A stretch of 64,000 bases of DNA, taken from an uncultured Opitutaceae bacterium. Lineage in GTDB: Bacteria > Verrucomicrobiota > Verrucomicrobiia > Opitutales > Opitutaceae. Shown piece by piece: positions 17,183-26,580 of this stretch (its first letter is position 1; every line of letters starts with the position of its first letter). The stretch lies in NCBI GenBank assembly GCA_937958045.1, contig CALFXL010000058.1, positions 1-64,000 on the forward strand, given 5' to 3'. The translations under genes were made by a program, and so were the position numbers. The notes under the pieces are model-generated. The model worked only from the letters and a program-made list of their open reading frames with translations. It ran no database searches and had not been told where the DNA came from.

Positions 17183-18331
17183 TCAGAGGCCGAGTTGGGT
17201 TTTGTAGAGGCGCGGGACGCGTTTGGTGACGGAGCAGAGCGTTTCCCACGGGATCGTGTCGGAGAATCGGCTGAATTCGGTGAGCGAGATTTCGTTTCCG
17301 CCCTGACGTCCGACAATGATCGCTTCGTCGCCGCTGACCACGCCGGGCACATCGGTGATGTCCACGATGGTTTGATCCATGGTGACGCGACCGAGCACGG
17401 GGCAACGCGAGCCGCGGATGAGCACTTGGGCGCGGTTGCTCGCGGCGCGCGGGATGCCGTCGCCGTAACCGGCGGTGAGGACGGCGATGAGGCTGTCGCG
17501 TTTGAGCGTGTAAGTGCGACCGTAACTGATGGCGGTGCCGCGCGGGAGTTTTTTCACGATACCCACGCGTGTCTTGAAACTGAAAACCGGTTCGGCGCGC
17601 ACTTGCGCGAGGAGCGAATCGCGGCGCGGGAGAATGCCGAATTGCAGCAGGCCGATGCGCACGGCGTTGAACGGGCCGGCAGCTTCGAGCGTTTCGAGGC
17701 CGGCGCTGTTGTCGGCGTGGATGAAGAGACGGTTGAGCTCGAGGCCGGGGCAGCGCGCGAGTGCGGAGAGAAAACGACGGCGTTGTTCGGCGGTGAAAAC
17801 GGGATCGTCGTCGGGGCTCGAAAAATGCGTAAACACGCCCGCGAGTTTGATGTGCGGAGCGGCGAGGATTTCGGTGCAGAGTTTTTCAGCTTCTTCATGC
17901 CACACGCCGAGGCGGCCCATGCCGGTGTCGATTTTTAAGTGCACGGAAACCGGACGACCGGAAGCGCGGCCGACGGCGTCGAGGCGCCGGACTTCATCAA
18001 GCGTGGAGACGGTTGCGATGAGATCGTACTCCGCGACATAACGGTCTTCATCGGGCAGCAGCGGACTGAGCAGCAAGATCGGCCAGCCGGGACCGATTTC
18101 GCGGAGCGCGGCGGCTTCGGCGAGATTGGCGACGGCGAAAAGATCGGCGCCCGCGTGCATAAGACGCGCAGCGGTTTGCGGCAAACCGTGACCATAAGCG
18201 TCGGCCTTCACGACGGCCACGTAGCGCATGTGCGACGGAAGCGAAGCACGGATGAGGCGGAGATTGCGCTCGAGGGCGGCGAGATCGATTTCAGCCCAAC
18301 AGCGGAGCGGGAGGCGCGAGTGTGTGTGCAC
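17183..18331 (-). CDS. alr: Alanine racemase
   Basis: Alr interconverts L- and D-alanine with pyridoxal phosphate, supplying D-Ala for peptidoglycan. The 382-residue protein has the PLP-lysine in VVKADAYGHG (K42), the catalytic tyrosine in TAGYGDGIPR (Y289) and MDQTIVDITD. The long open frame to 18532 overlaps tsaB. No ATG lies near the family start, so I choose GTG 18331 (first residues MHTHSRLPLRCWAEIDL), which gives the normal length and leaves a 49-base gap to tsaB. No ribosome site is evident, so the start is less sure than the identity. Confidence 0.94.
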   Translation of the reverse strand: MHTHSRLPLRCWAEIDLAALERNLRLIRASLPSHMRYVAVVKADAYGHGLPQTAARLMHAGADLFAVANLAEAAALREIGPGWPILLLSPLLPDEDRYVAEYDLIATVSTLDEVRRLDAVGRASGRPVSVHLKIDTGMGRLGVWHEEAEKLCTEILAAPHIKLAGVFTHFSSPDDDPVFTAEQRRRFLSALARCPGLELNRLFIHADNSAGLETLEAAGPFNAVRIGLLQFGILPRRDSLLAQVRAEPVFSFKTRVGIVKKLPRGTAISYGRTYTLKRDSLIAVLTAGYGDGIPRAASNRAQVLIRGSRCPVLGRVTMDQTIVDITDVPGVVSGDEAIIVGRQGGNEISLTEFSRFSDTIPWETLCSVTKRVPRLYKTQLGL

Positions 18332-18380
18332 GGTGGGAGCGGAGGCGCGAGGTTTCGGAAAGTTGACGTTGGGAAATCGA

Positions 18381-19064
18381 TCAGGCCGGAGCGCGGTGGA
18401 TTTGCGGCGTCCAAGTGACGTAGGTCGGCTCTTCGTGAAGAAACGCGTCGGGCTCGGGCGCGTCGTGAAACAGCGCCGCGTCATCGATCGCGGGCAGTTG
18501 CACGGCGAGATCGTAAGGCACGCCGCGGACACCCGCAGGAAGCGCGGACCAGTGGCGAAAATGCGACGGCTGCACGAGTGCGCCCGTGAGCTCGGCGGCG
18601 GGAATACGTCGCAACGGACCGAGTGCGCCGGCGTGATCCACGGACAGACAGTGCCAGGATTCCCGGCGGGCGTCGGCGATCACGGAAAAGCTGCGGAGAT
18701 TTTCCTGACGCGCGAGGAAAGCGCCGACCACGGCCAGGCTGCAATAGCTGTAGTGAGTTTGTGAATACGCGGTTTTCCACGTGCGCAACGCGACGGCGGC
18801 CGTGCGGATGCCCAGCACGGAGCCCGGACCATCGCAGAAGAGGATCGCGTCGATCTCGGCGAAATGCAGCGGTTGCTCCGGCGAACCAGCGCGCGCGAGC
18901 AGTTTTTCGACGCATGCGAAAAGACCCGAGCCGGCGTCCGTTTCGGCGCTTTCCCAGAGTGCGGCCCGCTCGCGACGGAGCAGTCCGGTCTGGATGCGCG
19001 AGGAAGCGGAATCGAGCAGGAGGACCGTCCGGTGGCGGCCGAGCAATTCGCGGAGCGTGAACAT
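18381..19064 (-). CDS. tsaB: tRNA threonylcarbamoyladenosine biosynthesis protein TsaB
   Basis: TsaB is the ASKHA-fold partner of TsaD that supports t6A modification of ANN-decoding tRNAs. The 227-residue protein has the opening LLLDSASS (15-22) and GPGSVLGIRTAAV (79-91), a divergent form of the usual GPGSFTGLRIG. The later part is poorly conserved, as is normal for TsaB. ATG 19064 is chosen because it places the first beta-strand at residue 13; ATG 19139 is a longer option. It precedes alr on the minus strand. Confidence 0.85.
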   Translation of the reverse strand: MFTLRELLGRHRTVLLLDSASSRIQTGLLRRERAALWESAETDAGSGLFACVEKLLARAGSPEQPLHFAEIDAILFCDGPGSVLGIRTAAVALRTWKTAYSQTHYSYCSLAVVGAFLARQENLRSFSVIADARRESWHCLSVDHAGALGPLRRIPAAELTGALVQPSHFRHWSALPAGVRGVPYDLAVQLPAIDDAALFHDAPEPDAFLHEEPTYVTWTPQIHRAPA

Positions 19065-19419
19065 CGCTGCGACGAAAGGCCACGGAAGCGCAACGGGCAA
19101 GCGCGGGGAATGTCGGCGTGCATTTCGATAAGCGGCCATGATGATTGAGGCGCGGTGCCGGGCGGAGCGCGACGTTGTCGACCCAATGCGCGGCGCGCGC
19201 GGAAGCGTTTGTGCGAGGGAAAGTAATCCGGAAAATACGCAGTGAGGTTGGGACGGTTCGCGGCGAGGAACAAAGGATGCGCAGCGCATGCGGTCGACGA
19301 CCATGGTGCGTGCGGAATCAACGTGTGCTTATCGACGGGAATGCGCGCACTCATTTCGCCGCGAACGAGATGTTGTGACATTGCCAGCGAAAGAACGCGC
19401 CTGCGTTTCTGCGCGTTCC
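19065..19419. other. 355-bp gene-free divergent spacer
   Basis: This stretch lies between the divergent tsaB and SatP-type genes. I find no convincing gene: the open frames are short continuations of tsaB or antisense frames. A perfect 13-base palindrome, ATGCGC-A-GCGCAT, is at 19277-19289. Promoters for both neighbours presumably lie here, but no strong -35/-10 pair stands out. Confidence 0.5.
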
Positions 19420-20001
19420 ATGAGCGCTTCTGCTTTTGCTAACTCCAAACTTGGAAATCCCGCGGTGGTCGGCCTGGCCGGCTTCGGCTTAACGACGCTG
19501 CTGTTGCAGTTTCACAACGTCGGCTGGATGGGGCTTGGTCCCGTGATCTGGGTCGGCCTCGTGTTCGGCGGCGCGGCGCAAATGATCGCGGGACTGCAGG
19601 AGATGAGGACGGGCAATCATTTTGGTTACTGCGCGTTCACCGCTTACGGCGCGTTTTGGATTTCGCTCGTGCTGATGATGCTCGGCAACAAGCACGGCAT
19701 CGTCACACTCGAGCCGCGCGACATGGGATTCTACATGGTCGGCTGGACGCTGTTCACGGTGATCCTGTGGATCGGCGCGCTGCGTATTCACGGTGCGATG
19801 GCGCTGACCTTCACGCTCTTGTTGATCGGCTTTATTCTGCTCGATCTCGAACTGCTGTTTGGCTGGCAGTCGTTGAAGCCGGTGGCGGGTTACGAGCTCA
19901 TGGCCTGCGCGCTCGCGGCGTGGTACATGATGGCGCGGACGATTCTCAACGAACTCTACGGACGAGATCTGTTGCCTGCGGGGAAACCCTGGGTGAGTTG
20001 A
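19420..20001 (+). CDS. GPR1/FUN34/YaaH (SatP) family acetate/succinate transporter
   Basis: This 193-residue membrane protein has six predicted helices. The N-terminal block SKLGNPAVVGLAGFGLTTLL corresponds to the NPAPLGL signature of the acetate uptake (SatP/YaaH) family, followed by FHNVGW and a Gly-rich second helix. Family members move acetate or succinate with protons, or act as channels. ATG 19420 puts the conserved motif at residue 13, as in relatives; the frame is open upstream, but those residues are Arg-rich and not membrane-like. The leader GCGCGTTCC has no Shine-Dalgarno. Confidence 0.88.
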   Translation: MSASAFANSKLGNPAVVGLAGFGLTTLLLQFHNVGWMGLGPVIWVGLVFGGAAQMIAGLQEMRTGNHFGYCAFTAYGAFWISLVLMMLGNKHGIVTLEPRDMGFYMVGWTLFTVILWIGALRIHGAMALTFTLLLIGFILLDLELLFGWQSLKPVAGYELMACALAAWYMMARTILNELYGRDLLPAGKPWVS

Positions 20002-20046
20002 GCGGCATCGCATGTTCGCGATCCACCGCATCGTCGCGCCACGCGC

Positions 20047-20520
20047 TTAAGCGGTCTGCATCTTCGCGACGATTTTGCAGACCGTGTTCCACGTGCGCGT
20101 GGTGATTTGTTTTCCGTGGCGTTTCTCGAGATCGGCCATGATCGACGGGCTGTCGGTTTTGGTGGCGTCGAGTTGGGTGAATACCGGCGGTCCGTTTTTG
20201 CGAAAGGTGACCATGAGGTACCATTGCTTCCCGTGGGTGGCGCCATTGAACGGATCTTTCTTCACGAGCGCTTCGAGGTCGGTCTGCGAACACACGATCA
20301 CGTCGTTCGCGAGACCGAGTTTTTGCGAGAACGCTTTTTCGAGTTTCGCGGCGAGTGCGGTGGTGCTGCGCGACTTTGAGGAGAAGACGATATTACCGCT
20401 CGCGAGAACGGGACGAATATCGGTGCAACCCACATCCTCCATGACGGCCGCGAGGCGGGCGTTGCGCATGTTGGGGTTGGTCGGCATGATGCCGCGAATC
20501 AGCGCCACGTAGTTGGCCAT
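20047..20520 (-). CDS. DUF1697 family protein
   Basis: The 157-residue protein begins MANYVALIRGIMPTNPNMRNA, close to the DUF1697 start pattern (YxALLRGINVG...). It contains LASGNIVFSS and a C-terminal TTRTWNTVCKI block matching the family ending TxRNWNTVxKL. The function is unknown; the fold is a small alpha/beta domain. It stands alone, convergent with the SatP-type gene and 63 bases from the pyridoxamine-oxidase-like gene on the same strand. Confidence 0.9.
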   Translation of the reverse strand: MANYVALIRGIMPTNPNMRNARLAAVMEDVGCTDIRPVLASGNIVFSSKSRSTTALAAKLEKAFSQKLGLANDVIVCSQTDLEALVKKDPFNGATHGKQWYLMVTFRKNGPPVFTQLDATKTDSPSIMADLEKRHGKQITTRTWNTVCKIVAKMQTA

Positions 20521-20583
20521 GGCGCAGAGATGACGCAGCGATGGCGGACGCGCAAGTGCGTGCCTTCGTGCTGCGTGGCCGCG

Positions 20584-21105
20584 TCACAAATGCACGGGAC
20601 CTTCGACGCCGGCGGTGAGCGTTTTTCCGGTCACGGCGCCGAACATGATTTTGAGCGTGGAGAGTGTTTTGCCGTGTTTGGTGTCCCAATAATAACCCTC
20701 GCGCGGATTCACTTTGATCACGGTGAGATTGGGATCGTCGACGCCGTCGGGAAACCACGTCTTCGCGATCGGCGTCCAATGTTCGTTTCGCGACGCGGCA
20801 TCGTCGCTGATCGTGGCGGTGCCTTCGAGGGTGAGGAACTCCGCGGTGCCGGGATTCGTGAAGAACAACTGTACCTGCGAATCGCCCGCGATGTGTTGGT
20901 TGATGTGACTGGTGCGGCCGCTGAGGAACCAGAGGTTTCCCGAATCGTCGACGCTCTCGACGGTCATCGGACGCACCGTGACGGGCGGATGCGAGAGATC
21001 GGTGCCGAAAAGGCAGAAGCGCGCGGACTTGGTAAGCGCGCGAATTTTTTCGACCGCGAGAGAACCGGAGACGCTTTCGTAGTTGGATTCGAATTCGTTT
21101 TTCAT
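20584..21105 (-). CDS. Pyridoxamine 5'-phosphate oxidase-fold / general stress protein 26 family
   Basis: The 173-residue split-barrel protein resembles flavin-binding general stress proteins (GSP26/Pyridox_like). Features are RFCLFGT early, VTVRPMTVESVDDSGNLWFLSGRTSHINQHI and VQLFFTNPGTAEFLTLEGTATI, then WFPDGVDDPNLTVIKV near the end. It likely binds FMN or F420; the substrate is unknown. ATG 21105 is chosen because the upstream 41 residues look unrelated. It is divergent from the 21237-21617 gene. Confidence 0.88.
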   Translation of the reverse strand: MKNEFESNYESVSGSLAVEKIRALTKSARFCLFGTDLSHPPVTVRPMTVESVDDSGNLWFLSGRTSHINQHIAGDSQVQLFFTNPGTAEFLTLEGTATISDDAASRNEHWTPIAKTWFPDGVDDPNLTVIKVNPREGYYWDTKHGKTLSTLKIMFGAVTGKTLTAGVEGPVHL

Positions 21106-21236
21106 GCGCGAGCAGACCGTGGCGGCGAAAGAGCGTTCAGTGATGGGAAACGCATTCGGGAAAACCCCCATGCGAACAATCCGGTCAAACGCTCGATGAT
21201 TGGCGCGGAGGCGACGCCGCGAAATCATGTGAGGTC

Positions 21237-21617
21237 GTGAGCGAACCGTCGCGCGTGCGACGAGTCTGGCGGATCATGCCGTATCAACGACGACGTCCCC
21301 GCATTCCCGCCACCGGGCGGGTCACACTTTGGCTGAACACGGCGCAGCGTGATGTATTCGTGCATTCGCGCGAGACACCGCAGGCGCTGAGTCATGCGTT
21401 GCATCGCGCGCCGGTGAAGAAAGGCAAACTGACGCTGCGCGTGACGCGTGAATCGGTCGATGCGTTGATCCTCGCGGCGGCGAATGCCACGCCGAAAAAC
21501 GCCGCCGAAGAGCGCACGTTTAATGCGCTGATCCGCTATCTGGAATCGCTGGAGGATCGTTTCGAGGAGGACGTTAGCGACGAGACCGACGCGGAAATGA
21601 GCTCCTCGGAGACGTAG
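21237..21617 (+). CDS. Hypothetical protein
   Basis: I do not recognise this product (126 residues from GTG 21237, or 113 from ATG 21276). It is basic at the N-terminus and acidic at the C-terminus (LEDRFEEDVSDETDAE), with helices in the second half and a beta-like GRVTLWLN / KLTLRVT section. It could be a small regulatory or nucleic-acid-associated protein, but that is speculation. It ends 47 bases before the Gfo/Idh oxidoreductase gene, which has its own ribosome site. Confidence 0.55.
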   Translation: MSEPSRVRRVWRIMPYQRRRPRIPATGRVTLWLNTAQRDVFVHSRETPQALSHALHRAPVKKGKLTLRVTRESVDALILAAANATPKNAAEERTFNALIRYLESLEDRFEEDVSDETDAEMSSSET

Positions 21618-21664
21618 CGCACGGAAAAATTTCGGATAAGATTTTCGGACAAAAGGAGAGCCCG

Positions 21665-22834
21665 ATGAACTGCGGTCAGAGCCAACGTGCGACAGTGTGT
21701 GCGATGAATCCTGCGATGCACGTTTCGTCCCGTCGCTCATTTCTTCACCAATTTGCGCTCGGAAGCGCCGCGCTGGCGTTTGGTGCGGCGACGTCGCGCA
21801 GCGAAGAAATGAGTCCGCTAAAAACGCCTGCGAAGCGTTCCCTGGGCGTCGCGCTGATGGGACTCGGCGGTTACAGCGCAGGCGAGCTCGCGCCGGCGTT
21901 GCAGACGACGCGACATTGTCACCTCGCGGGGGTAATCACGGGCGATCCGGCGAAAGGACGCGCGTGGAGTCGGCGATACGGTTTTCCCGAGAAAAACATC
22001 TACACGTACGACACCGTGCAGCACTGCGCGACCAACGCGGACATCGACATCATCTATGTCGTCACGCCGCCGGGATTGCATCGCGATCATGTGCTCGCGG
22101 CGGCGCGCGCGGGAAAACATGTGATCTGCGAAAAGCCGATGGCGGTGTCGGTCGCGGAGTGCGACGAGATGATCGCGGCGTGCCGTGCGGCGGGCGTGAA
22201 GTTATCGATCGGATACAGACTCGCGTTTGAGCCGCATCACCTCGAACTCGATCGACTCGCGCGAACGCGTGCGTGGGGCGTTTTCAAAAAGATCGCGGGC
22301 AGCAACGGATTTCGACTTCGCCGACGCACGTGGCGTGTGGACAAGAAACTCGCCGGAGGCGGTCCGCTGATGGACATGGGGATTTACGTGATTCAAGCCG
22401 CGGTGCGTGCGGCCGCTGGCGCAACGCCGGTCGCAGTGGCGGCGCATGAGTTGCCGAAAACAGACGCGAAGCTCTTCAACGAAGTGGAGGAGAGCCTGCG
22501 GTTTCGTTTGGAGTTTCCCGAAGGCGAAGTGTGTGAAGGTGCGACGAGTTATGCGGAGAACTCGGGCGATTTTCGCGCGGAAGCGGAGAAGGGCTGGATC
22601 GCGTTTTCGCCGGCGTTCAGCTATCGCGGTGTGTCGGCGCGAACGCAGGAAGGTCCGCTCGACGTGCCGAAGAACGTGCCGCAACAAGCGCTGCAGATGG
22701 ACGATTTTGCGGCGTGCATCTTGAACCAACGTGCCACGCCGGTTCCCGGTGAGATGGGCCGGCAACATCTCGCGATCATCGAGGCTATCTACGAAGCGGC
22801 GCGCTCCGGCAGACGTGTGAACGTGCGTGCCTGA
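21665..22834 (+). CDS. Tat-exported Gfo/Idh/MocA family oxidoreductase
   Basis: The 389-residue protein has a twin-arginine signal (SSRRSFLHQFALG, Arg23-Arg24), then a Rossmann domain (VALMGLGGYSAGELAPAL) and the family motif CEKPMAVS at about residue 155. The C-terminal domain contains GGGPLMDMGIYVIQA. It resembles periplasmic glucose-fructose oxidoreductase, with tightly bound NADP and a sugar substrate; the actual sugar is unknown. The start is supported by AAAGGAG six bases before ATG 21665, one of the few clear Shine-Dalgarno sites in the window. A cupin gene follows. Confidence 0.92.
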   Translation: MNCGQSQRATVCAMNPAMHVSSRRSFLHQFALGSAALAFGAATSRSEEMSPLKTPAKRSLGVALMGLGGYSAGELAPALQTTRHCHLAGVITGDPAKGRAWSRRYGFPEKNIYTYDTVQHCATNADIDIIYVVTPPGLHRDHVLAAARAGKHVICEKPMAVSVAECDEMIAACRAAGVKLSIGYRLAFEPHHLELDRLARTRAWGVFKKIAGSNGFRLRRRTWRVDKKLAGGGPLMDMGIYVIQAAVRAAAGATPVAVAAHELPKTDAKLFNEVEESLRFRLEFPEGEVCEGATSYAENSGDFRAEAEKGWIAFSPAFSYRGVSARTQEGPLDVPKNVPQQALQMDDFAACILNQRATPVPGEMGRQHLAIIEAIYEAARSGRRVNVRA

Positions 22835-22943
22835 CGCGCGCGTCGGCTGTATTCAAAACGTCGGTACAGCTTTGCTCCTGCGCTCCGAGTACACCGTCTT
22901 CGCCTTTGCCAGGCGGCATCGAGACAGACAGGCTGGGCGTCGC

Positions 22944-23396
22944 ATGAAAGCTATCGACGGTTACCGGTTGATCACTCCGGACGAACTTCACTGGAGGCCA
23001 TCGAACAGGATGCGCATCCCGAACGCGGATTTTCTCGAACGCACCGGCAGCGAGTTAATGGGCGCGCGTTTATGGCGATTGCCGCCGAAGAGCGCGAACA
23101 CGCTGCACAAGCACGTGCTGAAGGAAGAGTTTTATTTCGTGCTCGAGGGCACGGGGCGCATGCGCATCGGCGATGAAACCGTGACCGTGCCGAAGTACGG
23201 TGGCGTGTTGGTCGGGCCGTCGATGCTGCGGCAGGTTTTCAACGATTCGGAAACGGAGGAAACTCTCTGGCTCATCATCGGTGCGCCGGAAAACGAGTTC
23301 GGGCCCGGAGGTATCGATCTCACGAAAATTTATCCCGTGGAACCGACGCAGTTGCCGCCTGAGTTGAAAGGCGTCACTTGGCCGCCTAAGAGCTGA
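22944..23396 (+). CDS. Cupin domain protein
   Basis: This 150-residue single-domain cupin has metal-binding motif 1 at HKHVLKEEFYFVLEGTG (55-71) and motif 2 around the PKYGGVLVGP and Q/F residues near 96. It could be a sugar isomerase/epimerase-like enzyme or a small-molecule binder. It follows the Tat oxidoreductase on the same strand after 109 bases and may join it in sugar metabolism. ATG 22944 is chosen because the upstream frame reads as non-cupin. Confidence 0.85.
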   Translation: MKAIDGYRLITPDELHWRPSNRMRIPNADFLERTGSELMGARLWRLPPKSANTLHKHVLKEEFYFVLEGTGRMRIGDETVTVPKYGGVLVGPSMLRQVFNDSETEETLWLIIGAPENEFGPGGIDLTKIYPVEPTQLPPELKGVTWPPKS

Positions 23397-23430
23397 CGCG
23401 CGCTTCGTTCGTTCGGCGACCCGCGCAGGA

Positions 23431-26400
23431 TCACTCCTGCGTGTGGTCGATGTAGCGCAGATAAGCGTGCTTTTCGAAGCGCAGGAGCTCGATGGTCTTC
23501 GACTGGGTTTTTACCGCGACGCCATTGAGAATCCCGCCACCGGAAACATCCGTGAGGTTCTGCGCGCCGAAGTATTGGGTGAAGCTCGCGAGGTGTTCGT
23601 CGTAGGCGAACTTCGCGGCGGCTTTTCCGTGATCGAGCAGATAATATTCGCCGATGATGATGCCTTTGCGATTCACCCACACTTGCTGAGGTCCTCCGTA
23701 AACAGGCTGGCCGCGCTGGTAGAGTTTCACCTTTTTGCCGGAGCGATCGGTGTATGATTTTTCCGTGGGTGCGTACTGCTTTTCGGGCGTGGCGTAGATT
23801 TTGAATTTTTGCCCGATCGCACTGCCTTCGATTTCACCCGAGCGGGAAGGCTCGAGCGGCGGTGCGAACGCGCGTACCTTCGCCTCGAGCGAGAGCGGCG
23901 CGAGCGTGCGCAACAACTCGGCGCGACGCGTGATCTGGCGCTCGAGTTCCACATCGTAGCGTTTCTGCCATTCGCCGTTGGCCTGCAGCGCTTTCATCCA
24001 GCGCTCGGTGGCGAGTAGATCGCGATGTGGCGCCTCATTGATCATGAACTGCATGGACGCGACATCGCCGGCATCGGCGGCGCGGGCGGCCCACAAAAAG
24101 GCTTGTTCGCGGTCATTGTCCGTGCCGCTCGAGCTGATCCATTTGTCTTTATAATATTCGCGAAGCTCGACCATCGCACGCACGTTGCCGGCCTTGGCGG
24201 CGCGGGCGAAAAAGGCGGGCTTGGCGCCGCTGGGGGCGAGTTTCCCGAGGAAAAGAGGATCGTCGAATTTCCCCAAACGATCCGCTTCTTCGAGAAAGCG
24301 ATAGAGTCGAGAATCGAACAAACCCTCGTAGCCAAACACACGCGCGATACGGTGAGCGTCGTCTTTGCTCTCGAGTTTATGCGGTGGCGGCAGCGCGGCG
24401 ATAATGGCTCCGCGATACGCATTGGTGAAGCTGCGCGAGTAGAAGGTGATCTTTCGGGTATCTTCTTCCACGAGCACGTCTTCCTGATCTTCAGTCTCTC
24501 CGGTTTCGGCATCCTTTACGGTGACATGACGGGTGATGACCAAACGTGCGGGTCGCGTGAGACGTAGGTTATGTGCCCAAGCCTGTTGCGCATCTTGGGC
24601 GCGTTCCACGTCGATGTCCTCCACCGAGGCGAGCGCGACGTCGTAGTAATTCACCAACAATTGCTCGCCGCTCCGAGTATCGCGCACGAGGAGACTGAGC
24701 GTGGCTTCGGTGCGGTTGTCGGTATCGTAGAAAGAAAAGGGGAAGGATGATTTCTCGAGCACGCAGTCGCGATCGGCGATCGTGATCTTCAAACCGGCGG
24801 CGGCCTGCAGGGTTTCGCGAACATCTTGTTCGGCGAAGCGTTTGCTGAACGGCGCGTATGAGTATTTCTGCGCGTTGACCGAATAGTGTTCGTGGAAAAG
24901 CGCGGTGTCGTGCGCCATGCGCGAAACGCGCAGCTCGAGAATCCACGGAGCGTCGGCGAGATTTTCTTTTGTTCTGAAAATGCGACCGTCGAAAGTGATG
25001 CCGTTGGCGCGTGGAAAAAAGAAGCGACCGCCCTGGAGCGCGTCGTTGGCTGCGTACTCGAGGTAACCTTTGGGCGCGCCTTTGAACGGCTGCAGCGCAC
25101 CAAAGACATCGGTCAGGCGTTTGATCGCATCGTTCGCGCTGCCGATGCTTTTCAGCGTCGTGGCAAACGTGAGACTATACACATCATTGCCATGGAGGGA
25201 GGCGTCGACGAGCCGCCAGTCTTCGCCGAGCCCAAGAAAGGGTTTTAGTCCGGCGCTCGATAGGTGATTCACATAATCGCGCAATGCACGGCCATCCGTT
25301 TTCGCATCGATGTAGGGAGGTGCGTCCATGTTGTCCCACTCGATGAGCTTGTTGTGATCGAGCACGGCGCGTTCGTCGCCGCCGAAGGAGGCGGGCACCA
25401 CAAAACCGACGGGAAACTCGATCCAATCTTCGAGCGTCTGCGGGACCTCTTTTTGAAAACGCTGAATGATGGCGCTGTTGGTTTTGAAGCTCGTGAGCCG
25501 CGAACGATGAAGCGATCGAAATGCCGCGGCGCCCATGTCGAGGTTGAAGGGCCCGGACAGCAGGTGCTTCTTAACCGTGTTGATTTTGATCTTATAAAAC
25601 TCTTCGAGCTGGCGCGCCTGATGTTCCTTCGTGCGACGATCCATTTCGGACACCGCGCTCGGTCCAAACGCGTCGGCGATGAACGTCTTGAACGTCGCAT
25701 CGTTTGTTCCCCACAGATCGAGAAACGTCGCGCGCTCTTTCACGGCGTCGAAGCCCGCGCCGAGTTTCACCGCTTGGCCGAGCCAGCTCGCGACTGTCGG
25801 CCCATCGCTTTTTTCGGCGTGAAGCGAAGCGACTTCGAGGCGCGGCTGCACCTCGATCGGAAACGCCTGGCTCAACTGCACGAGCGTCGCGAGATCGCCG
25901 CGCGAAACGGCGCGAGGAAGTTCATGCTTATAGAGCTGCTGCAAACTCGTATGCAGCGCACCGAGCTCCGCGCTCGCCGCGTCGGCGGCGTCGGCATCGC
26001 CCGAGGCGATCGCGCCTTGGAACAGCACCGCGGCATCAAGCAGACGGTTCAGACGCTTCGCGTAGAGCGTCGCGGCTTTGAATGCGAGGTCACCGCGATC
26101 GGGCGAGAGTTGAAACGCGCGTGAATACAAATCGGCCGCTTTGGCGTTGAGGCCATTATCCTGCGCTTCGTCGCCCAGGCGGGCGAATTCTTCGGTGTCT
26201 TTCGCTTTGCGGATCGCTTCGACCAATTGCACGGCGCGCGGTTTTTCACGCTCGCTGGCGGCGGCGACGGCGGCGTTGCCGTACTCAAGCGCGGCGGCGT
26301 GGTCGCCGAGGCGAAATGAAGCGACGGCGAGATAAAAATAACCTTCGGACTGCGTGTTGTCGGCCTGCACCGCGCGTTGAAATTCGCGCCACGCATCCGC

Positions 26401-26580
26401 CACTTCGCCTGTTTCGAGTTTGTTTTTCCCCGAGGCGAGCGCGGCTTGATACGCGGCGGGGTCGGCCGCGTGAACAACACTCGTGGCGATGGCGAGCGAC
26501 GCGATCAACGCGTGCGCGCAGAAGCGAAGGGAAAGGCGTTTCCCGAAGTGGTGTGGCTGCATGCGTGAGGGAAGGGTCAT
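23431..26580 (-). CDS. Large exported TPR/Sel1-repeat protein
   Basis: The 1049-residue exported protein has a signal peptide (about 1-38, cut near VVHA). It has TPR-like helices at about 40-230 (AWREFQRAVQADNTQSEGYFYLAV, DLYSRAFQLSPDRGDLAFKA), a long middle region of mixed structure (about 330-760), Sel1-like repeats near 850-900 (DREQAFLWAARAADAGDVASM) and a beta-rich C-terminus. No enzyme motif is evident; it is most likely a periplasmic scaffold. The start ATG overlaps the stop of the upstream coiled-coil gene (ATGA, 26577-26580), so the two are co-translated and probably act together. Confidence 0.82.
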   Translation of the reverse strand: MTLPSRMQPHHFGKRLSLRFCAHALIASLAIATSVVHAADPAAYQAALASGKNKLETGEVADAWREFQRAVQADNTQSEGYFYLAVASFRLGDHAAALEYGNAAVAAASEREKPRAVQLVEAIRKAKDTEEFARLGDEAQDNGLNAKAADLYSRAFQLSPDRGDLAFKAATLYAKRLNRLLDAAVLFQGAIASGDADAADAASAELGALHTSLQQLYKHELPRAVSRGDLATLVQLSQAFPIEVQPRLEVASLHAEKSDGPTVASWLGQAVKLGAGFDAVKERATFLDLWGTNDATFKTFIADAFGPSAVSEMDRRTKEHQARQLEEFYKIKINTVKKHLLSGPFNLDMGAAAFRSLHRSRLTSFKTNSAIIQRFQKEVPQTLEDWIEFPVGFVVPASFGGDERAVLDHNKLIEWDNMDAPPYIDAKTDGRALRDYVNHLSSAGLKPFLGLGEDWRLVDASLHGNDVYSLTFATTLKSIGSANDAIKRLTDVFGALQPFKGAPKGYLEYAANDALQGGRFFFPRANGITFDGRIFRTKENLADAPWILELRVSRMAHDTALFHEHYSVNAQKYSYAPFSKRFAEQDVRETLQAAAGLKITIADRDCVLEKSSFPFSFYDTDNRTEATLSLLVRDTRSGEQLLVNYYDVALASVEDIDVERAQDAQQAWAHNLRLTRPARLVITRHVTVKDAETGETEDQEDVLVEEDTRKITFYSRSFTNAYRGAIIAALPPPHKLESKDDAHRIARVFGYEGLFDSRLYRFLEEADRLGKFDDPLFLGKLAPSGAKPAFFARAAKAGNVRAMVELREYYKDKWISSSGTDNDREQAFLWAARAADAGDVASMQFMINEAPHRDLLATERWMKALQANGEWQKRYDVELERQITRRAELLRTLAPLSLEAKVRAFAPPLEPSRSGEIEGSAIGQKFKIYATPEKQYAPTEKSYTDRSGKKVKLYQRGQPVYGGPQQVWVNRKGIIIGEYYLLDHGKAAAKFAYDEHLASFTQYFGAQNLTDVSGGGILNGVAVKTQSKTIELLRFEKHAYLRYIDHTQE

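Noticed and set aside
16777..17229. Collagen-like peptide (GPIGLLGPMG)
   Set aside because: It arises from translation of the 9-nt spacer repeat; most of that frame overlaps the DUF1800 gene in antisense.
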